A stretch of 64,000 bases of DNA from JADKAV01 sp037046735 (GCA_037046735.1 JBAOHC010000020.1:124001-188000), one strand, 5' to 3'. Positions 42,617 to 51,879 are shown, counted from the stretch's first letter. Numbers and translations are program-made. Notes: generated from the sequence alone by a model not told the origin.

Positions 42617-43521
42617 CAGGAAACCCTCTCGGTGAGATCCTCGGCAATCCGCTGCCACGGAACATAGTCGGCGACCATGCCGCAGGGTGGGGTGATCAGC
42701 ATTGGCTGGGGTGTCAGGCCAGTTCTGTCGTAGAAGTCGAGCACCTTTCGGACGCTACCCGCACCCGGTGACACACCGAAACCCAAAGTGGTCCCCCGTG
42801 TTGACAACTCAGCCAGGGGGACGTCGTCGGCCAGCGTGGACAGCGATGAGTCGATCAGTAACCCGGCGAGCCCCTGCAGTCGATCCCAGGGCAGCCCGGG
42901 TGCACAGCAGTGCAACAGGTCTGCCCCCTGCGGCACGCTCACGCTCAGCGAGGGGTAGACGGAGAACCCGCTGATGGTGCGCACGGTGCCGGCCACGACC
43001 GCGGGCAGGAGCGGTTCGTCTGCCTGGATCAGCCAGGTTGCGGCGACCCGGCTCGACAGCGACTGCCGGTGTTCGGCCACCATCGCCTCCCAGGCCGTGA
43101 CCAGATCGCGCACGAGTCCAGGATCTGCGAGCAGCCGTCGCCCGCGGTATTCCACCGCGGCGGCCAGGGTGTAGGGCCCCGCAACCTGCTGCTTGGCCAG
43201 ACCCGAGTAGCCGGTCCAGGCCAGCTCCACCGCGTCGAGGTCCTCCGCGAGCAGGGAACGGGCTCGGCGCATATCGCGGGTGGCTGCTGTCAGCTCCCAG
43301 CCCGTCACGGTGGTCGCCGCGCAGAAATCCGCAGCGGTGGCGCTGAGCAGGCCCAAGGTGCGCCCGACCATGTCGGCCCCGGGCCCCCGCTGCGGCAACT
43401 CCGGCACGTGTGGCAGGTCGGGAAGCTGGTCGCTGATGCGCGCCGGCCAGTCGCGGACCTCCGTACCAGGCACAGAGCCGATTCCGGTGACAGTGGCAGG
43501 TCGGGTCAGGGGTAGCGGCAC
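42616..43521 (-). CDS. methionine-synthase-like (MetE C-terminal type) protein
   Basis: A 301-residue protein resembling the catalytic (C-terminal) barrel of cobalamin-independent methionine synthase, but far shorter than MetE (~750). The start TGIGSVPGTE, QVAGPYTLAAA, IQADEP and HCCAPGLPWDRL are the parts that fit the family; the last may supply the zinc His and Cys. In M. tuberculosis the gene beside ligA is of the same type and has no proven activity, so the methyl donor and acceptor are unknown. The start is GTG; CAGCAT at 6-base spacing is a weak -10 candidate. Confidence 0.82.
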   Translation of the reverse strand: MPLPLTRPATVTGIGSVPGTEVRDWPARISDQLPDLPHVPELPQRGPGADMVGRTLGLLSATAADFCAATTVTGWELTAATRDMRRARSLLAEDLDAVELAWTGYSGLAKQQVAGPYTLAAAVEYRGRRLLADPGLVRDLVTAWEAMVAEHRQSLSSRVAATWLIQADEPLLPAVVAGTVRTISGFSVYPSLSVSVPQGADLLHCCAPGLPWDRLQGLAGLLIDSSLSTLADDVPLAELSTRGTTLGFGVSPGAGSVRKVLDFYDRTGLTPQPMLITPPCGMVADYVPWQRIAEDLTERVS

Positions 43522-43546
43522 ACGGTCATGCTGTCACGGCCCGGAC

Positions 43547-43552
43547 TACCGT
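43547..43552 (+). promoter_or_regulatory. putative leaderless -10 element of the TRIC gene pair
   Basis: TACCGT, 7 bases before the ATG at 43560; it favours that ATG over the GTG at 43551, which overlaps the element. Confidence 0.5.
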
Positions 43553-43559
43553 GGTCGTC

Positions 43560-44240
43560 ATGGTCGAGGTCTACACGGGAGCGACCGGCCTGCCCAACTG
43601 GACGATCTATCTCGCGGTGGTCATCAGCGGGCTGGCCGGCGCCACCTACGCGGCACGCCGCGGCTTCGACGTCATCGGCGTCTTGACGCTGTCCGTGACC
43701 ACAGGCCTGGGTGGGCTGCTCATCCGGGACATCCTGCTGGCGCGGGGACCCATCGTCTTGCGCGACAGCACGTTCATCTGGATGGCGGTGGTCGCCGCCG
43801 TGCTCGGCTTCTTCTTCGCCGGCTACATCGCCCGATTCGACCGGGTCCTGCTCGCCATGGAGGCACTGGCCATGGGCCTCTTGGCCAGCGTCGGCGCCGA
43901 CAGCGCGCTGCGGGCGGGCCTCGGGACCCTCTCCGCCATTGTGGTTGGCACGATCGTGGCGACCGCGGGTTCGCTGCTGCGCGACATCCTGGGCGGCGAC
44001 GCACCACAGCTACTGAGACCGGGGGTCTTCCTCGGGGTCATCGCCTTGAGCGGTTCGATTCTGTACGTGCTGCTCGAGTCGATGATCTCCGAGCCGCTGA
44101 TCTCCCAGATCGTGGTCATCGCTGTGGTCTTCGCCGGCAGGCTGGTGGCCGTGCGACTAGATCTTGAGACCCGCCCCGCGGCAGATCTCTCGGATCGTGT
44201 GTGGTCGTTCTGGGACCGCCGCAAGGGGGCAGCCCCATGA
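43560..44240 (+). CDS. TRIC/UPF0126 cation channel family protein (first copy)
   Basis: A 226-residue protein with seven predicted membrane helices arranged as two homologous halves, each carrying the UPF0126 glycine-rich kink: GLGGLLIRDIL and ATAGSLLRDIL. Bacterial members of this family are TRIC-type homotrimeric K+ channels; older annotation calls them glycine transporters. The ATG at 43560 is given for its leaderless-type promoter. It overlaps the second copy by 4 bases (ATGA). Confidence 0.88.
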   Translation: MVEVYTGATGLPNWTIYLAVVISGLAGATYAARRGFDVIGVLTLSVTTGLGGLLIRDILLARGPIVLRDSTFIWMAVVAAVLGFFFAGYIARFDRVLLAMEALAMGLLASVGADSALRAGLGTLSAIVVGTIVATAGSLLRDILGGDAPQLLRPGVFLGVIALSGSILYVLLESMISEPLISQIVVIAVVFAGRLVAVRLDLETRPAADLSDRVWSFWDRRKGAAP

Positions 44241-44893
44241 GTGACCCGGCAGTCACCTTCGCCCTGCCCAGTTCGCTGGACGCCCTCGCCATCGGGGTGG
44301 GTGGGATCTCAGGGGCACTGCACGCTCATCGGCGCAACCTCGACGTCATGGGCATCCTCGTGGTGAGCTTCTGTGCGGCCCTCGGGGGCGGTGTCATCCG
44401 CGACATCCTGCTGGTCTCCGGACCCCCCGTCTTCCTGACCTCGCCGTCCTTCCTGATCTACGCCCTTCTCGGAGCGACGTTCGGCTGGTGGTTCGCCAAC
44501 CTCGCCAGCCGGGCAACGATCCTTCTGGAGGTCATTGACGGCCTGTTCATCGGGGTGTGGGTGCTGGTGGGCGCCACCAAAGCCCTGGCCAATGGCCTGA
44601 GTTTCGGCTCGGCGATTCTGGTTGCCGTGATCACGGCGACCGGCGGCGGGGTGCTGCGCGACTTGTTCTGCGGCGAGAAGGTCGGGCTGTTGCGTCCCGG
44701 CACCTGGCTTGCCGCGGCGGCCCTGATGGGAGCCCTCACCTTCGTGAGTGTTTTCTGGCTTACCGGCAACCTGCTCGGGGCGCAGGTTCTGACCATCCTG
44801 ATGGCGTCCACGATCCGGATGGTCAGTCAGGCGTTCGACCTTCGCACCCCCATGCCGATCGATGTCGGCAAGATTCTGTCCCGCAGCCGATGA
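44237..44893 (+). CDS. TRIC/UPF0126 cation channel family protein (second copy)
   Basis: A 218-residue paralogue of the preceding gene, with the same two kinks: ALGGGVIRDILL and ATGGGVLRDLFCG. The sequence between them has diverged strongly, so this is an old duplication. AGGGGG precedes the ATG, and the 4-base overlap means both subunits are made together, compatible with hetero-oligomers. The gene converges on the HNH endonuclease gene; the 109 bases between them show nothing notable. Confidence 0.88.
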   Translation: MSDPAVTFALPSSLDALAIGVGGISGALHAHRRNLDVMGILVVSFCAALGGGVIRDILLVSGPPVFLTSPSFLIYALLGATFGWWFANLASRATILLEVIDGLFIGVWVLVGATKALANGLSFGSAILVAVITATGGGVLRDLFCGEKVGLLRPGTWLAAAALMGALTFVSVFWLTGNLLGAQVLTILMASTIRMVSQAFDLRTPMPIDVGKILSRSR

Positions 44894-45002
44894 AGCTGAT
44901 GGGACGGTTCTTGGGCATGCCGAATGGCCCGGCCTTCGCAGGTCGGGGTTTAGCTCGAAGCTCTGATGCTCGGGTTTGGGCAAGCCGAGGTCGGGATGGC
45001 TG

Positions 45003-46154
45003 TCAGTTTCGTCGGCGGGTGAGGGTGTAGCTGCCGTCGGGTTTGATGACCAGCTGGAGGCGGTTGTGGTGGGCGTCGTTGTGGTGGCAGCCGCAGACGA
45101 GGGCGTAGTTGTTGATGTCGGAGCGTCCGCCTCGGTTCCAGTGGGTGAGGTGGTGGGCGATGGTGCGGTTGGTGGGGACGGTGCAGCCTTCGGCGATGCA
45201 GGTGGGGCCGTCGCGGGTTTCCAGGGCCGCGCGTTGGGCGCGGGTCGCGAATCTTTGGGTGGTGCCGACGTTGACGGGTTGCCAGCCGGTGGGGGTGTCG
45301 ATGCCGAGGACGGTGGTCACGGTGGTGCTGCAGGTGAGTTTGTCGACGTCGGCGCGGGTCATCAGGGCGCCGGCGGGCCATTGCACGCCCAGCCCGGTGG
45401 TCATCTGTTCGGCGGTGAGCCGGATGATGATCTGGCCGCGCCCGGTGGGCCGGTTGATGCCGGTGAGGGCTTTGTCGGCGATTTCGGCCATAGCGTCGGC
45501 GCGGCGCATCTCGGGTGTTCGGGTGTCGGTGGGCCCGGTGGGGTCGGCGTAGACGTCCAGGGCCGCTTGCAGGCGCTGGCCGGTTTCGGGGTCGAGCAGG
45601 CCGGTGAGGTGCCACCAGCCGTCCAGGGACGCCGACAGGTGGAGTCTGCGTTTGAGGGTGGCGGTGGTGGTGGCGGCATCCGATGCGTCGGGCTGGTACT
45701 GCTGGATGATCCGGTCGATGAAGCCGCTCAAATCTTTGACGCAGGACGTGACGGCGACATTCACCACGGCTGCCTCGACGGTGGTGAAGTCGTCGCCGAA
45801 CATGCGGTGGGCCCGGCGGATCGCGGCTACGTGGTCTTCGGTGATCTGCCCGGTGGCTAGCGCGTGGGCGGTGGCGGGTAGTTGATCGCGCAGGGCCCGG
45901 GCGGTTTTCACGATCGCGCCGGCGTGGGAGATGCCGGTGGTTTTGGTCAGCCAGTCGGCGGTGGACCGGAATCCCTGGCTGCGGGCGGCCTGGGTGGCGT
46001 CGTAGGCGGCGAGCGCTTCCAGGCGCAGGGCGGCGGTGCGGGCCTCCAGAGCGACGATGACTGGGAGGTGGTCCTCGAGTTGGCCGGTGGTCCACTCCAC
46101 GGGTTCGTCGGTGGGCAGGGTTTGCAAGGTGGCGATCAGTTCCCCGACTGTCAT
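45003..46154 (-). CDS. DUF222-HNH endonuclease family protein
   Basis: A 383-residue protein of the 13E12-type family abundant in Actinomycetota. Residues ~1-300 form the helical DUF222 domain; the C-terminus is an HNH nuclease fold with Cys319/Cys324 (CIAEGC), His334-His335 and His338 (AHHLTHWNRGG), Asn348-Asn349, Cys354/Cys356 and His357-His358. All metal and catalytic residues appear intact. The ATG at 46154 was chosen since GGGGAG lies 5 bases upstream; a GTG at 46160 is the alternative. TACAGT at 46181-46186 is a -10 candidate. The family is repeated and mobile-like, but its target is unknown. A 112-114-bp repeat array lies upstream. Confidence 0.92.
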   Translation of the reverse strand: MTVGELIATLQTLPTDEPVEWTTGQLEDHLPVIVALEARTAALRLEALAAYDATQAARSQGFRSTADWLTKTTGISHAGAIVKTARALRDQLPATAHALATGQITEDHVAAIRRAHRMFGDDFTTVEAAVVNVAVTSCVKDLSGFIDRIIQQYQPDASDAATTTATLKRRLHLSASLDGWWHLTGLLDPETGQRLQAALDVYADPTGPTDTRTPEMRRADAMAEIADKALTGINRPTGRGQIIIRLTAEQMTTGLGVQWPAGALMTRADVDKLTCSTTVTTVLGIDTPTGWQPVNVGTTQRFATRAQRAALETRDGPTCIAEGCTVPTNRTIAHHLTHWNRGGRSDINNYALVCGCHHNDAHHNRLQLVIKPDGSYTLTRRRN

Positions 46155-46234
46155 GCTCACTCCCCTGTTCCGTTACCTCAACTGTAGTACATGTGATCGA
46201 GGAAAGCAACCCCTGTGGAGGGATGGAAGTGCTG

Positions 46235-46289
46235 GGTTGGAGACCTTTTGCAGGCATGGGCGTTGGGTGCGTTCGAGGGGTCTCCGACC
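46235..46289. repeat. inverted repeat upstream of the HNH gene
   Basis: Arms ggttggagacc (46235-46245) and ggtctccgacc (46279-46289) match at 10 of 11 positions around a 33-base loop, between the HNH promoter and the tandem array. Confidence 0.5.
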
Positions 46290-46360
46290 GGCGTACCGGG
46301 GCGCCGAGTGCTCAACATCCGCCAGCAGATCCTGGACGAGCCGCCCGCGGCGTTGGTGGG

Positions 46361-46971
46361 CAACGTCGTCGGAAAAGGCCGCGATGCAGGTGCCGGCCGT
46401 ACCGCTCACAGCTGCCAGGGCCCGAGGGGTCCCACTTTTCCTGAGTTGTTGTCCTGGTACGCGGCGTCGGCGGGCAACGTCGTCGGAAAAGGCCGCGATG
46501 CAGGTGCCGGCCGTACCGCTCACAGCTGCCAGGGCCCGAGGGGTCCCACTTTTCCTGAGTTGTTGTCCTGGTACGCGGCGTTGGTGGGCAACGTCGTCGG
46601 AAAAGGTCGCGGTGCAGGTGCCGGCCGCACGGCTCACGGTTGCCGGCACCTGGGGCTGCCCCTTTTCCTGAGTTGTGTCCTGGTACCCGGCGTCGGTGGG
46701 CAACGTCGTCGGAAAAGGTCGCGGTGCAGGTGCCGGCCGCACGGCAAATGGTTGCCAGGGCCCAGGGGTCCCACCTTTCCTGAGTTGTTGTCCTGGCACG
46801 CGGCGTCCGTGGGCAACGTCGTCGGAAAAGGTCGCGGTGCAGGTGCCGGCCGCACGGCAAATGGTTGCCAGGGCCCAGGGCTGCCCCTTTTCCTGAGTTG
46901 TTGTCCTGGTACGCGGCGTCGGTGGGCAACGTCGTCGGAAAAGGTCGCGATGCAGGTGCCGGCCGTACGGC
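46361..46971. repeat. 112-114-bp tandem repeat array, five full units plus a partial sixth
   Basis: Units begin (caacgtcgtcgg) at 46361, 46475, 46589, 46701, 46814 and 46927, so periods are 114, 114, 112, 113 and 113 bases. Each full unit has ggaaaagg near its start and ccttttcc or cctttcc about 60 bases later, able to pair, enclosing GC-rich palindromic sequence around gccggcc; then gagttgttgtcctgg. The first two units are nearly identical, and later ones share a second variant (cacggcaaatgg). Because most periods are not multiples of 3, the open frames across it are artefacts. The array fills most of the 943-base gap between mnmA and the HNH gene; nothing else is recognised at 46972-47097. 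Confidence 0.92.
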
Positions 46972-47097
46972 TTCCGCGGCCGCACCCCGCCTCGTCCCGG
47001 TGCTGCAGAGTGGACACCCACACCCAAAGCACCGCAAACCTCCCAACCCACGAGCCACGCAGAACTGCTGAAGGCCGAAACGCGCGAGGCAGACGTG

Positions 47098-48138
47098 TCA
47101 GACAGTCCGCACGATCCGGCCGGAACCGAGGACCCGGGTGTCGTCGTAGAAGACCGCTATCTGCCCCGGCGCCACACCCGACAACTGGCCGGGCAGGTTC
47201 ACGGTGACCCCATCGAGGTGCGCCGCCACCGGCTCCCCGTGGGCGCGGATCTGCACCTCGACGTCGCCGCACACGACAGGCTGACCGGTCCACCGTTGCC
47301 GGTCCACGTCGAAGCCGGTGACCCGCAGGCGCACCGGAGGCCCGACGAACACGGTGTTTGAGGGCACATCCACGTCAACGATGTAACGCGGCTGACCGTC
47401 CTCGGCGGGCTGGCGCAGGTTCAGACCGCGGCGCTGACCGATCGTGAAGCCCACGGCACCGGGATGCCGACCGAGGGTTTCCCCGGATTCCGCATCGACG
47501 ATCGGGCCGTCCTGGCCGCCGAGCCGGGATCGCAGAAAACCTCGGGTGTCTCCGTCGGGAATGAAGCAGATGTCGTGGCTGTCCGGCTTGTCGGCCACCA
47601 GGAGTCCACGGTCCGCGGCCTCCTGCCGGACCTGTGACTTGTGACTGTCGCCCAGCGGGAACATCGACGCCGCCACCTGGGCGGCGTCCAGCACGCCGAG
47701 TACGTAGGACTGATCCTTGAGCGGGTCGACGCCGCGGTGCAGCTGCCCGTCGATGATCCGGGCGTAGTGTCCGGTACCCACCGCGTCAAAACCCAGCGCC
47801 TGCGCCCGATCCAGGACGGCCGCGAACTTGATGTGCTGGTTGCACGAGACGCACGGGTTGGGGGTGCGGCCGGCCTGGTACTCCGCGAGGAAGTCGTCCA
47901 GGACGGTCTCCTGGAACTCCGCCGCGAAGTCCCAGACGTAGAAGGGGATACCCAGCACGTCAGCGGCCCGCCGGGCGTCGTGGACGTCCTCGAGGGTGCA
48001 ACAGCCCCGCCCCCCGCCGGCATACCGCTTCTCCGCAAGCGCCAGATGCACCCCGGTCACCTCATGCCCGGCGGCCACCAGGCGAGCGGCGGCAACTGCC
48101 GAGTCGACGCCGCCCGACAGTGCAGCGACAACCCTCAT
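47098..48138 (-). CDS. mnmA: tRNA-specific 2-thiouridylase
   Basis: Adds sulfur to wobble uridine 34 of Lys, Glu and Gln tRNAs. It is 346 residues. The PP-loop SGGVDS lies at 8-13; the NPCVSCNQHIKF segment (Cys99 the likely nucleophile) and the partner Cys in SHDICFIPDGDT are present. It overlaps iscS by 4 bases, so the sulfur donor and acceptor enzymes are made together; no TusABCDE genes are nearby, consistent with direct transfer from the desulfurase. Confidence 0.96.
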   Translation of the reverse strand: MRVVAALSGGVDSAVAAARLVAAGHEVTGVHLALAEKRYAGGGRGCCTLEDVHDARRAADVLGIPFYVWDFAAEFQETVLDDFLAEYQAGRTPNPCVSCNQHIKFAAVLDRAQALGFDAVGTGHYARIIDGQLHRGVDPLKDQSYVLGVLDAAQVAASMFPLGDSHKSQVRQEAADRGLLVADKPDSHDICFIPDGDTRGFLRSRLGGQDGPIVDAESGETLGRHPGAVGFTIGQRRGLNLRQPAEDGQPRYIVDVDVPSNTVFVGPPVRLRVTGFDVDRQRWTGQPVVCGDVEVQIRAHGEPVAAHLDGVTVNLPGQLSGVAPGQIAVFYDDTRVLGSGRIVRTV

Positions 48139-49262
48139 GATCGCCTCCGGCCACCGGCCCGGCGCGCGCGCTCGACCGCCTGCGGCAGAGCGGCGGCCAG
48201 CGCATCCACGTCCGACTGTGACGATGCCCAGCCCAGCGAGAACCGCAGGGAGGAGCCGGCCAGATCCTCATCGGCACCCATAGCCATGAGGACATGGCTG
48301 GGCTGTGGGATTCCCGCCGTACACGCCGACCCCGTGGAGACCGCCACGCCTTGGGCATCGAGCAGCATGAGCAGGGCGTCGCCTGGACAGCCTGGAAAGG
48401 AGAAGTGGGCATTATTGGGAAGGCGCTCGACCGGGTCCCCGTTGAGCACAGCGTCGGGCACTGTCACCATCACCTGCCGGATCAGGTCATCGCGCAGCGG
48501 CCTGACGTCCACCTTGGGCGCGGCCAGGGCGGCTGCGAAGCCAGCGATGCCGGCCGCATCCACGGTCCCTGAGCGCACGTCACGCTCTTGACCTCCCCCG
48601 TGCAACAGAGGAGACACCGCTTGATTACGGTCCAGGACCAAGGCACCCACCCCGACCGGACCGCCGACCTTGTGGGCGCTGATCGCCACTGAGGTCACGC
48701 CGCTGACATCGAGGTCCAGCTGACCCAGCACCTGCACGGCATCGCTGTGCAGAGGCACGTGATGGCGCCGACACAGTCGCGCCACCTCGTCGATGGGCTG
48801 GATGGTGCCGACCTCGTTGTTGGCCCACATGACTGCCACGAGGGCGACGTCGTCGGACAGTGCGTCGGCGAGGTAGTCAACGTCGATGCGGCCCAGCGCG
48901 TCGACCGGAAGGTAGTCCACTTGGAACCCCTGCCCGGCCAGCGCGGCCGCAGGATCCAGAACCGCATGGTGTTCCGCCGCGCCGACGAGCAGTCGGCGCT
49001 TACTGCTGGCCATCGCGATGCCCTTGAGCCCCAAGTTGTCCGCCTCGGTCCCGCCCGAGGTGAACACGATGTCGGCCGGCTTTGCGGCGATCAGCGCGGC
49101 GATCTGCTCGCGGCTCTCCTCGACGACCCTACGGGCAGCCCGCCCAGCGGTGTGCAGGCTCGATGGGTTGCCGACCTGACTCCACTGCCGCTGCATGGCC
49201 GCCAGCGCCTCAGGGCGCAATGGTGCCGTCGCGGCATAGTCGAGGTAATGCACACCTCCCAT
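48135..49262 (-). CDS. iscS: cysteine desulfurase
   Basis: PLP enzyme that takes sulfur from cysteine as a persulfide for thio-tRNA and Fe-S cluster formation. It is 375 residues. The PLP lysine is in ISAHKVGGP and the persulfide Cys is in STGSACTAG. The N-terminus LDYAATAPL fits the family. The ATG at 49262 was chosen; an upstream in-frame start at 49292 adds ten residues not typical of the family. It precedes mnmA with a 4-base overlap. Confidence 0.95.
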   Translation of the reverse strand: MGGVHYLDYAATAPLRPEALAAMQRQWSQVGNPSSLHTAGRAARRVVEESREQIAALIAAKPADIVFTSGGTEADNLGLKGIAMASSKRRLLVGAAEHHAVLDPAAALAGQGFQVDYLPVDALGRIDVDYLADALSDDVALVAVMWANNEVGTIQPIDEVARLCRRHHVPLHSDAVQVLGQLDLDVSGVTSVAISAHKVGGPVGVGALVLDRNQAVSPLLHGGGQERDVRSGTVDAAGIAGFAAALAAPKVDVRPLRDDLIRQVMVTVPDAVLNGDPVERLPNNAHFSFPGCPGDALLMLLDAQGVAVSTGSACTAGIPQPSHVLMAMGADEDLAGSSLRFSLGWASSQSDVDALAAALPQAVERARRAGGRRRS

Positions 49263-49315
49263 GGTAAGTGGCGCCGTCGTCGCCGGATCCACCCGCGAGC
49301 GCCCGCTGAGTGGGG

Positions 49316-51775
49316 TCAGCGAGTCACTGGTACTGCGGGCACGTGCCAGATCCGGTCAAGGTAGTCCTGAATCGAGCGATCGGAGGAGAAGAAGCCGCTG
49401 CGCGCGATGTTGTGCACCACCATCTGGGCCCACCTGCGTTGGTCTGCCCACACTGCGTCGACCTCATCCTGGGCGGTGATGTAGGAGCCGAAGTCGGCCA
49501 GCACCATGTAGGGGTCGTCACGCAGCAGCGAGTCCACCACATGGCCGTAAGTGAATGCGTGGCCGCCGGAGTAGTCGCCGTGGCTGATCGCGTCCAGGGC
49601 CCGCCGCAGGACTGGGTCGTTCTCGTAGTACTGCCACGGTGCGTACCCGGATTCCCGGGTGGCATGGGCCTGCTCCTCGGTCATCCCGAACAGGAAGAAG
49701 TTGTCCCCGCCGACCAACTCGCGGATCTCCACGTTTGCCCCGTCCAGGGTCCCGATCGTCAGCGCCCCATTGAGGGCGAACTTCATGTTGCCCGTGCCAG
49801 AAGCCTCTTTACCCGCCAGCGAGATCTGCTCGGACAGGTCAGCGGCCGGGATCAGCGTCTCCGCCAGAGTGACGTTGTAGTTCGGCGGGAACACGATCTT
49901 GAGCAGGCCGCGTGAGCGCTCGTCCTCGTCGATGGTGCGGGCCACGGAGTTGATCAGTCCGATGATCTCCTTGGCCATCGTGTAACCCGGAGCGGCCTTC
50001 GCGCCGAACAGCATCGTGCGCGGGGTGATCTGCTGGCCGTCAAGGATGCGCTGGTGCAGCACCACGATGTGCAGCAATTTCAGCATCTGCCGCTTGTACT
50101 CGTGCAGCCGCTTGACCATCGCGTCGAACATCGTGTCCACGTCCAGGATCAGACCCTCGGTCCCGAATCGCTTCTTGAGCGTGTCCGCGAGGCGCAACTT
50201 GTTCTCACGTTTGATCCGGCCGATGATGCCCAGGAACTCGTCGTCCTCGGCGAAGTTGTCGAGCTCACGCAACTTCTCCAGATCCGTCACCCAGTCCGGG
50301 CCGATCTTGTAGGTGATCAGCGCCGAGAGTTCCGGGTTGGCGAGCTTGAGGAAACGCCGTGGTGTCACGCCGTTCGTGACGTTGGTGAAGCGGTCTGGGT
50401 ACAGTTCCGCGAAGTCCGGCAGCACCCGCTCACGCAGCAGCTTGCTGTGCAGCTCAGCGACCCCGTTGACCTTGCTGCTGCCGACTGTGGCGAGGTAGGC
50501 CATCCGCACGCTGCGCACCGGATGCTCCTCAATGATCGACATGCGGCGCACCCGCCAGTCGTTGCCGGGGAACTGCTCGGCGACCTCAGCCAGGAACAGC
50601 GAGTTGATCCGGTAGATGATCTGCATGTGACGGGGCAGCATCTCCTCGATCAGGTCCACCGGCCACACCTCCAGCGCCTCCGGCAGCAGAGTGTGACAGG
50701 TATAGGCGAAGCACCGTCGGGTGACGTTCCAGGCCTGCTCCCAGGGCATGCCGTTCTCGTCCATGAGCACGCGCATCAACTCGGGAATGGCGATGACGGG
50801 GTGGGTGTCATTGAGCTGGAAGATGACCCGCTCGTGAAGTCTGCGCAGGTCGAAGTCGGACGGCAGGACATTGTGGATGAAGTCGTGAATCGATGCCGCC
50901 ACGAAGAAGTACTGCTGCTGCAGCCGAAGCCGCTTGCCGGCCTGCGTCGAATCCTCGGGGTAGAGGATCTTCGAGATCGCCTCCGCATCGGTCTGAGCCG
51001 ACACCGCCGCCTGGAAGTCGCCCGCGTTGAACTCCTCGAGGTTGAGCCGCTGCGGGGCCTGCGCCCGCCACAGGCGCAGCGTGTTGACCGCATCCGATCG
51101 GTAGCCGGGCACCATGTAGTTGTAGGGCACCGCCAGCACCTTGATCGCCGGCTCCCAGACCGCCTTGTCGGTACCGTTGTTGGTGACCGTCCCACCGAAA
51201 CCGATGTCCACTGCCATCTCTGGATGGGGGAACTCCCAGGGGTTGCCGTTGCGCAGCCACGCGTCCGGCACCTCCTCCTGCCGGCCCTCGGCATCGAAGA
51301 GCTGCTGGAAGATCCCGTACTCGTAACGGATGCCGTACCCCACGGCCGGGATCTGCATCGTGGCCAGCGAGTCCAGGAAGCAGGCGGCCAGTCGCCCTAG
51401 CCCCCCGTTGCCGAGCCCCGGCTCCACCTCGAACTCGCGCAGCTCGTCCAGCTCGAGGTCCAACGACGCCAGCGCGTGGCGCGCCGTCGCCTGCAGGTTG
51501 GTGGCCAGCAGTGCATTGTCGAGCTGGCGGCCCAGCAGGTATTCCGCCGACAGGTAGACGACCGCCTTGGAGCCACGGCTGATCTGGGTGTCCAGCGTGT
51601 TGATCCAGCGCGAGATGAGGGCCTGCCGCACCGTGCGCGCCAAGGACATGTACAGATCGGTGTCCGTGGCCCGGCTGAAGTCGACACCCTGACCGAACCG
51701 CAGTTCCTCGGTGAACTCCCGGGCGAACTTCTCCGGATCGTAGAGATTGGGCCCTGGGCGCTGGCTGCGGGTCAC
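49316..51775 (-). CDS. glgP: glycogen/maltodextrin phosphorylase
   Basis: GT35 enzyme that releases glucose-1-phosphate from alpha-1,4-glucans. It is 819 residues, the full length of the animal/E. coli type and not the shorter actinobacterial AGPh type. KRLHEYKRQMLKLLHIV and the PLP-lysine segment EASGTGNMKFALNGA are present, and YLSAEYLLGRQL marks the N-terminal half. The start is GTG with GGAGG 6 bases upstream. It lies beside etfBA but is separated from it by two strong hairpins. Confidence 0.97.
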   Translation of the reverse strand: MTRSQRPGPNLYDPEKFAREFTEELRFGQGVDFSRATDTDLYMSLARTVRQALISRWINTLDTQISRGSKAVVYLSAEYLLGRQLDNALLATNLQATARHALASLDLELDELREFEVEPGLGNGGLGRLAACFLDSLATMQIPAVGYGIRYEYGIFQQLFDAEGRQEEVPDAWLRNGNPWEFPHPEMAVDIGFGGTVTNNGTDKAVWEPAIKVLAVPYNYMVPGYRSDAVNTLRLWRAQAPQRLNLEEFNAGDFQAAVSAQTDAEAISKILYPEDSTQAGKRLRLQQQYFFVAASIHDFIHNVLPSDFDLRRLHERVIFQLNDTHPVIAIPELMRVLMDENGMPWEQAWNVTRRCFAYTCHTLLPEALEVWPVDLIEEMLPRHMQIIYRINSLFLAEVAEQFPGNDWRVRRMSIIEEHPVRSVRMAYLATVGSSKVNGVAELHSKLLRERVLPDFAELYPDRFTNVTNGVTPRRFLKLANPELSALITYKIGPDWVTDLEKLRELDNFAEDDEFLGIIGRIKRENKLRLADTLKKRFGTEGLILDVDTMFDAMVKRLHEYKRQMLKLLHIVVLHQRILDGQQITPRTMLFGAKAAPGYTMAKEIIGLINSVARTIDEDERSRGLLKIVFPPNYNVTLAETLIPAADLSEQISLAGKEASGTGNMKFALNGALTIGTLDGANVEIRELVGGDNFFLFGMTEEQAHATRESGYAPWQYYENDPVLRRALDAISHGDYSGGHAFTYGHVVDSLLRDDPYMVLADFGSYITAQDEVDAVWADQRRWAQMVVHNIARSGFFSSDRSIQDYLDRIWHVPAVPVTR

Positions 51776-51849
51776 GTGAGTCCTCCGAACTCGTCAACAA
51801 CTTCAGGGAGTAACGATAGACGGTTATGGGTCCAGCGCCACGGCGAGAC

Positions 51850-51879
51850 ACGCCAGTCACCCATCAGGGTGGCTGGCGT
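51850..51879. terminator. hairpin downstream of etfA (distal)
   Basis: Arms 51850-51862 and 51867-51879 (13 bases, 12 paired) with a 4-base loop. No T-run follows. It is the second of two hairpins between etfA and glgP. Confidence 0.6.

Noticed and set aside
44950..46257. A 435-codon minus-strand frame overlapping the DUF222-HNH gene
   Set aside because: It is Arg/His/Pro-rich, shifted by one base from the HNH frame, and has no motif; the DUF222-HNH frame is the real one.
46361..46971. A CRISPR array
   Set aside because: The whole 112-114-bp unit repeats, with no short conserved repeat separated by unique spacers, and no cas genes are nearby. The same applies to 4528-4738.
46215..47207. A 330-codon plus-strand frame through the 112-114-bp array
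   Set aside because: The repeat period is not a multiple of 3 in most units, so the apparent Gly/Ala-rich repeats change frame between units; similar frames are open on the other strand too.
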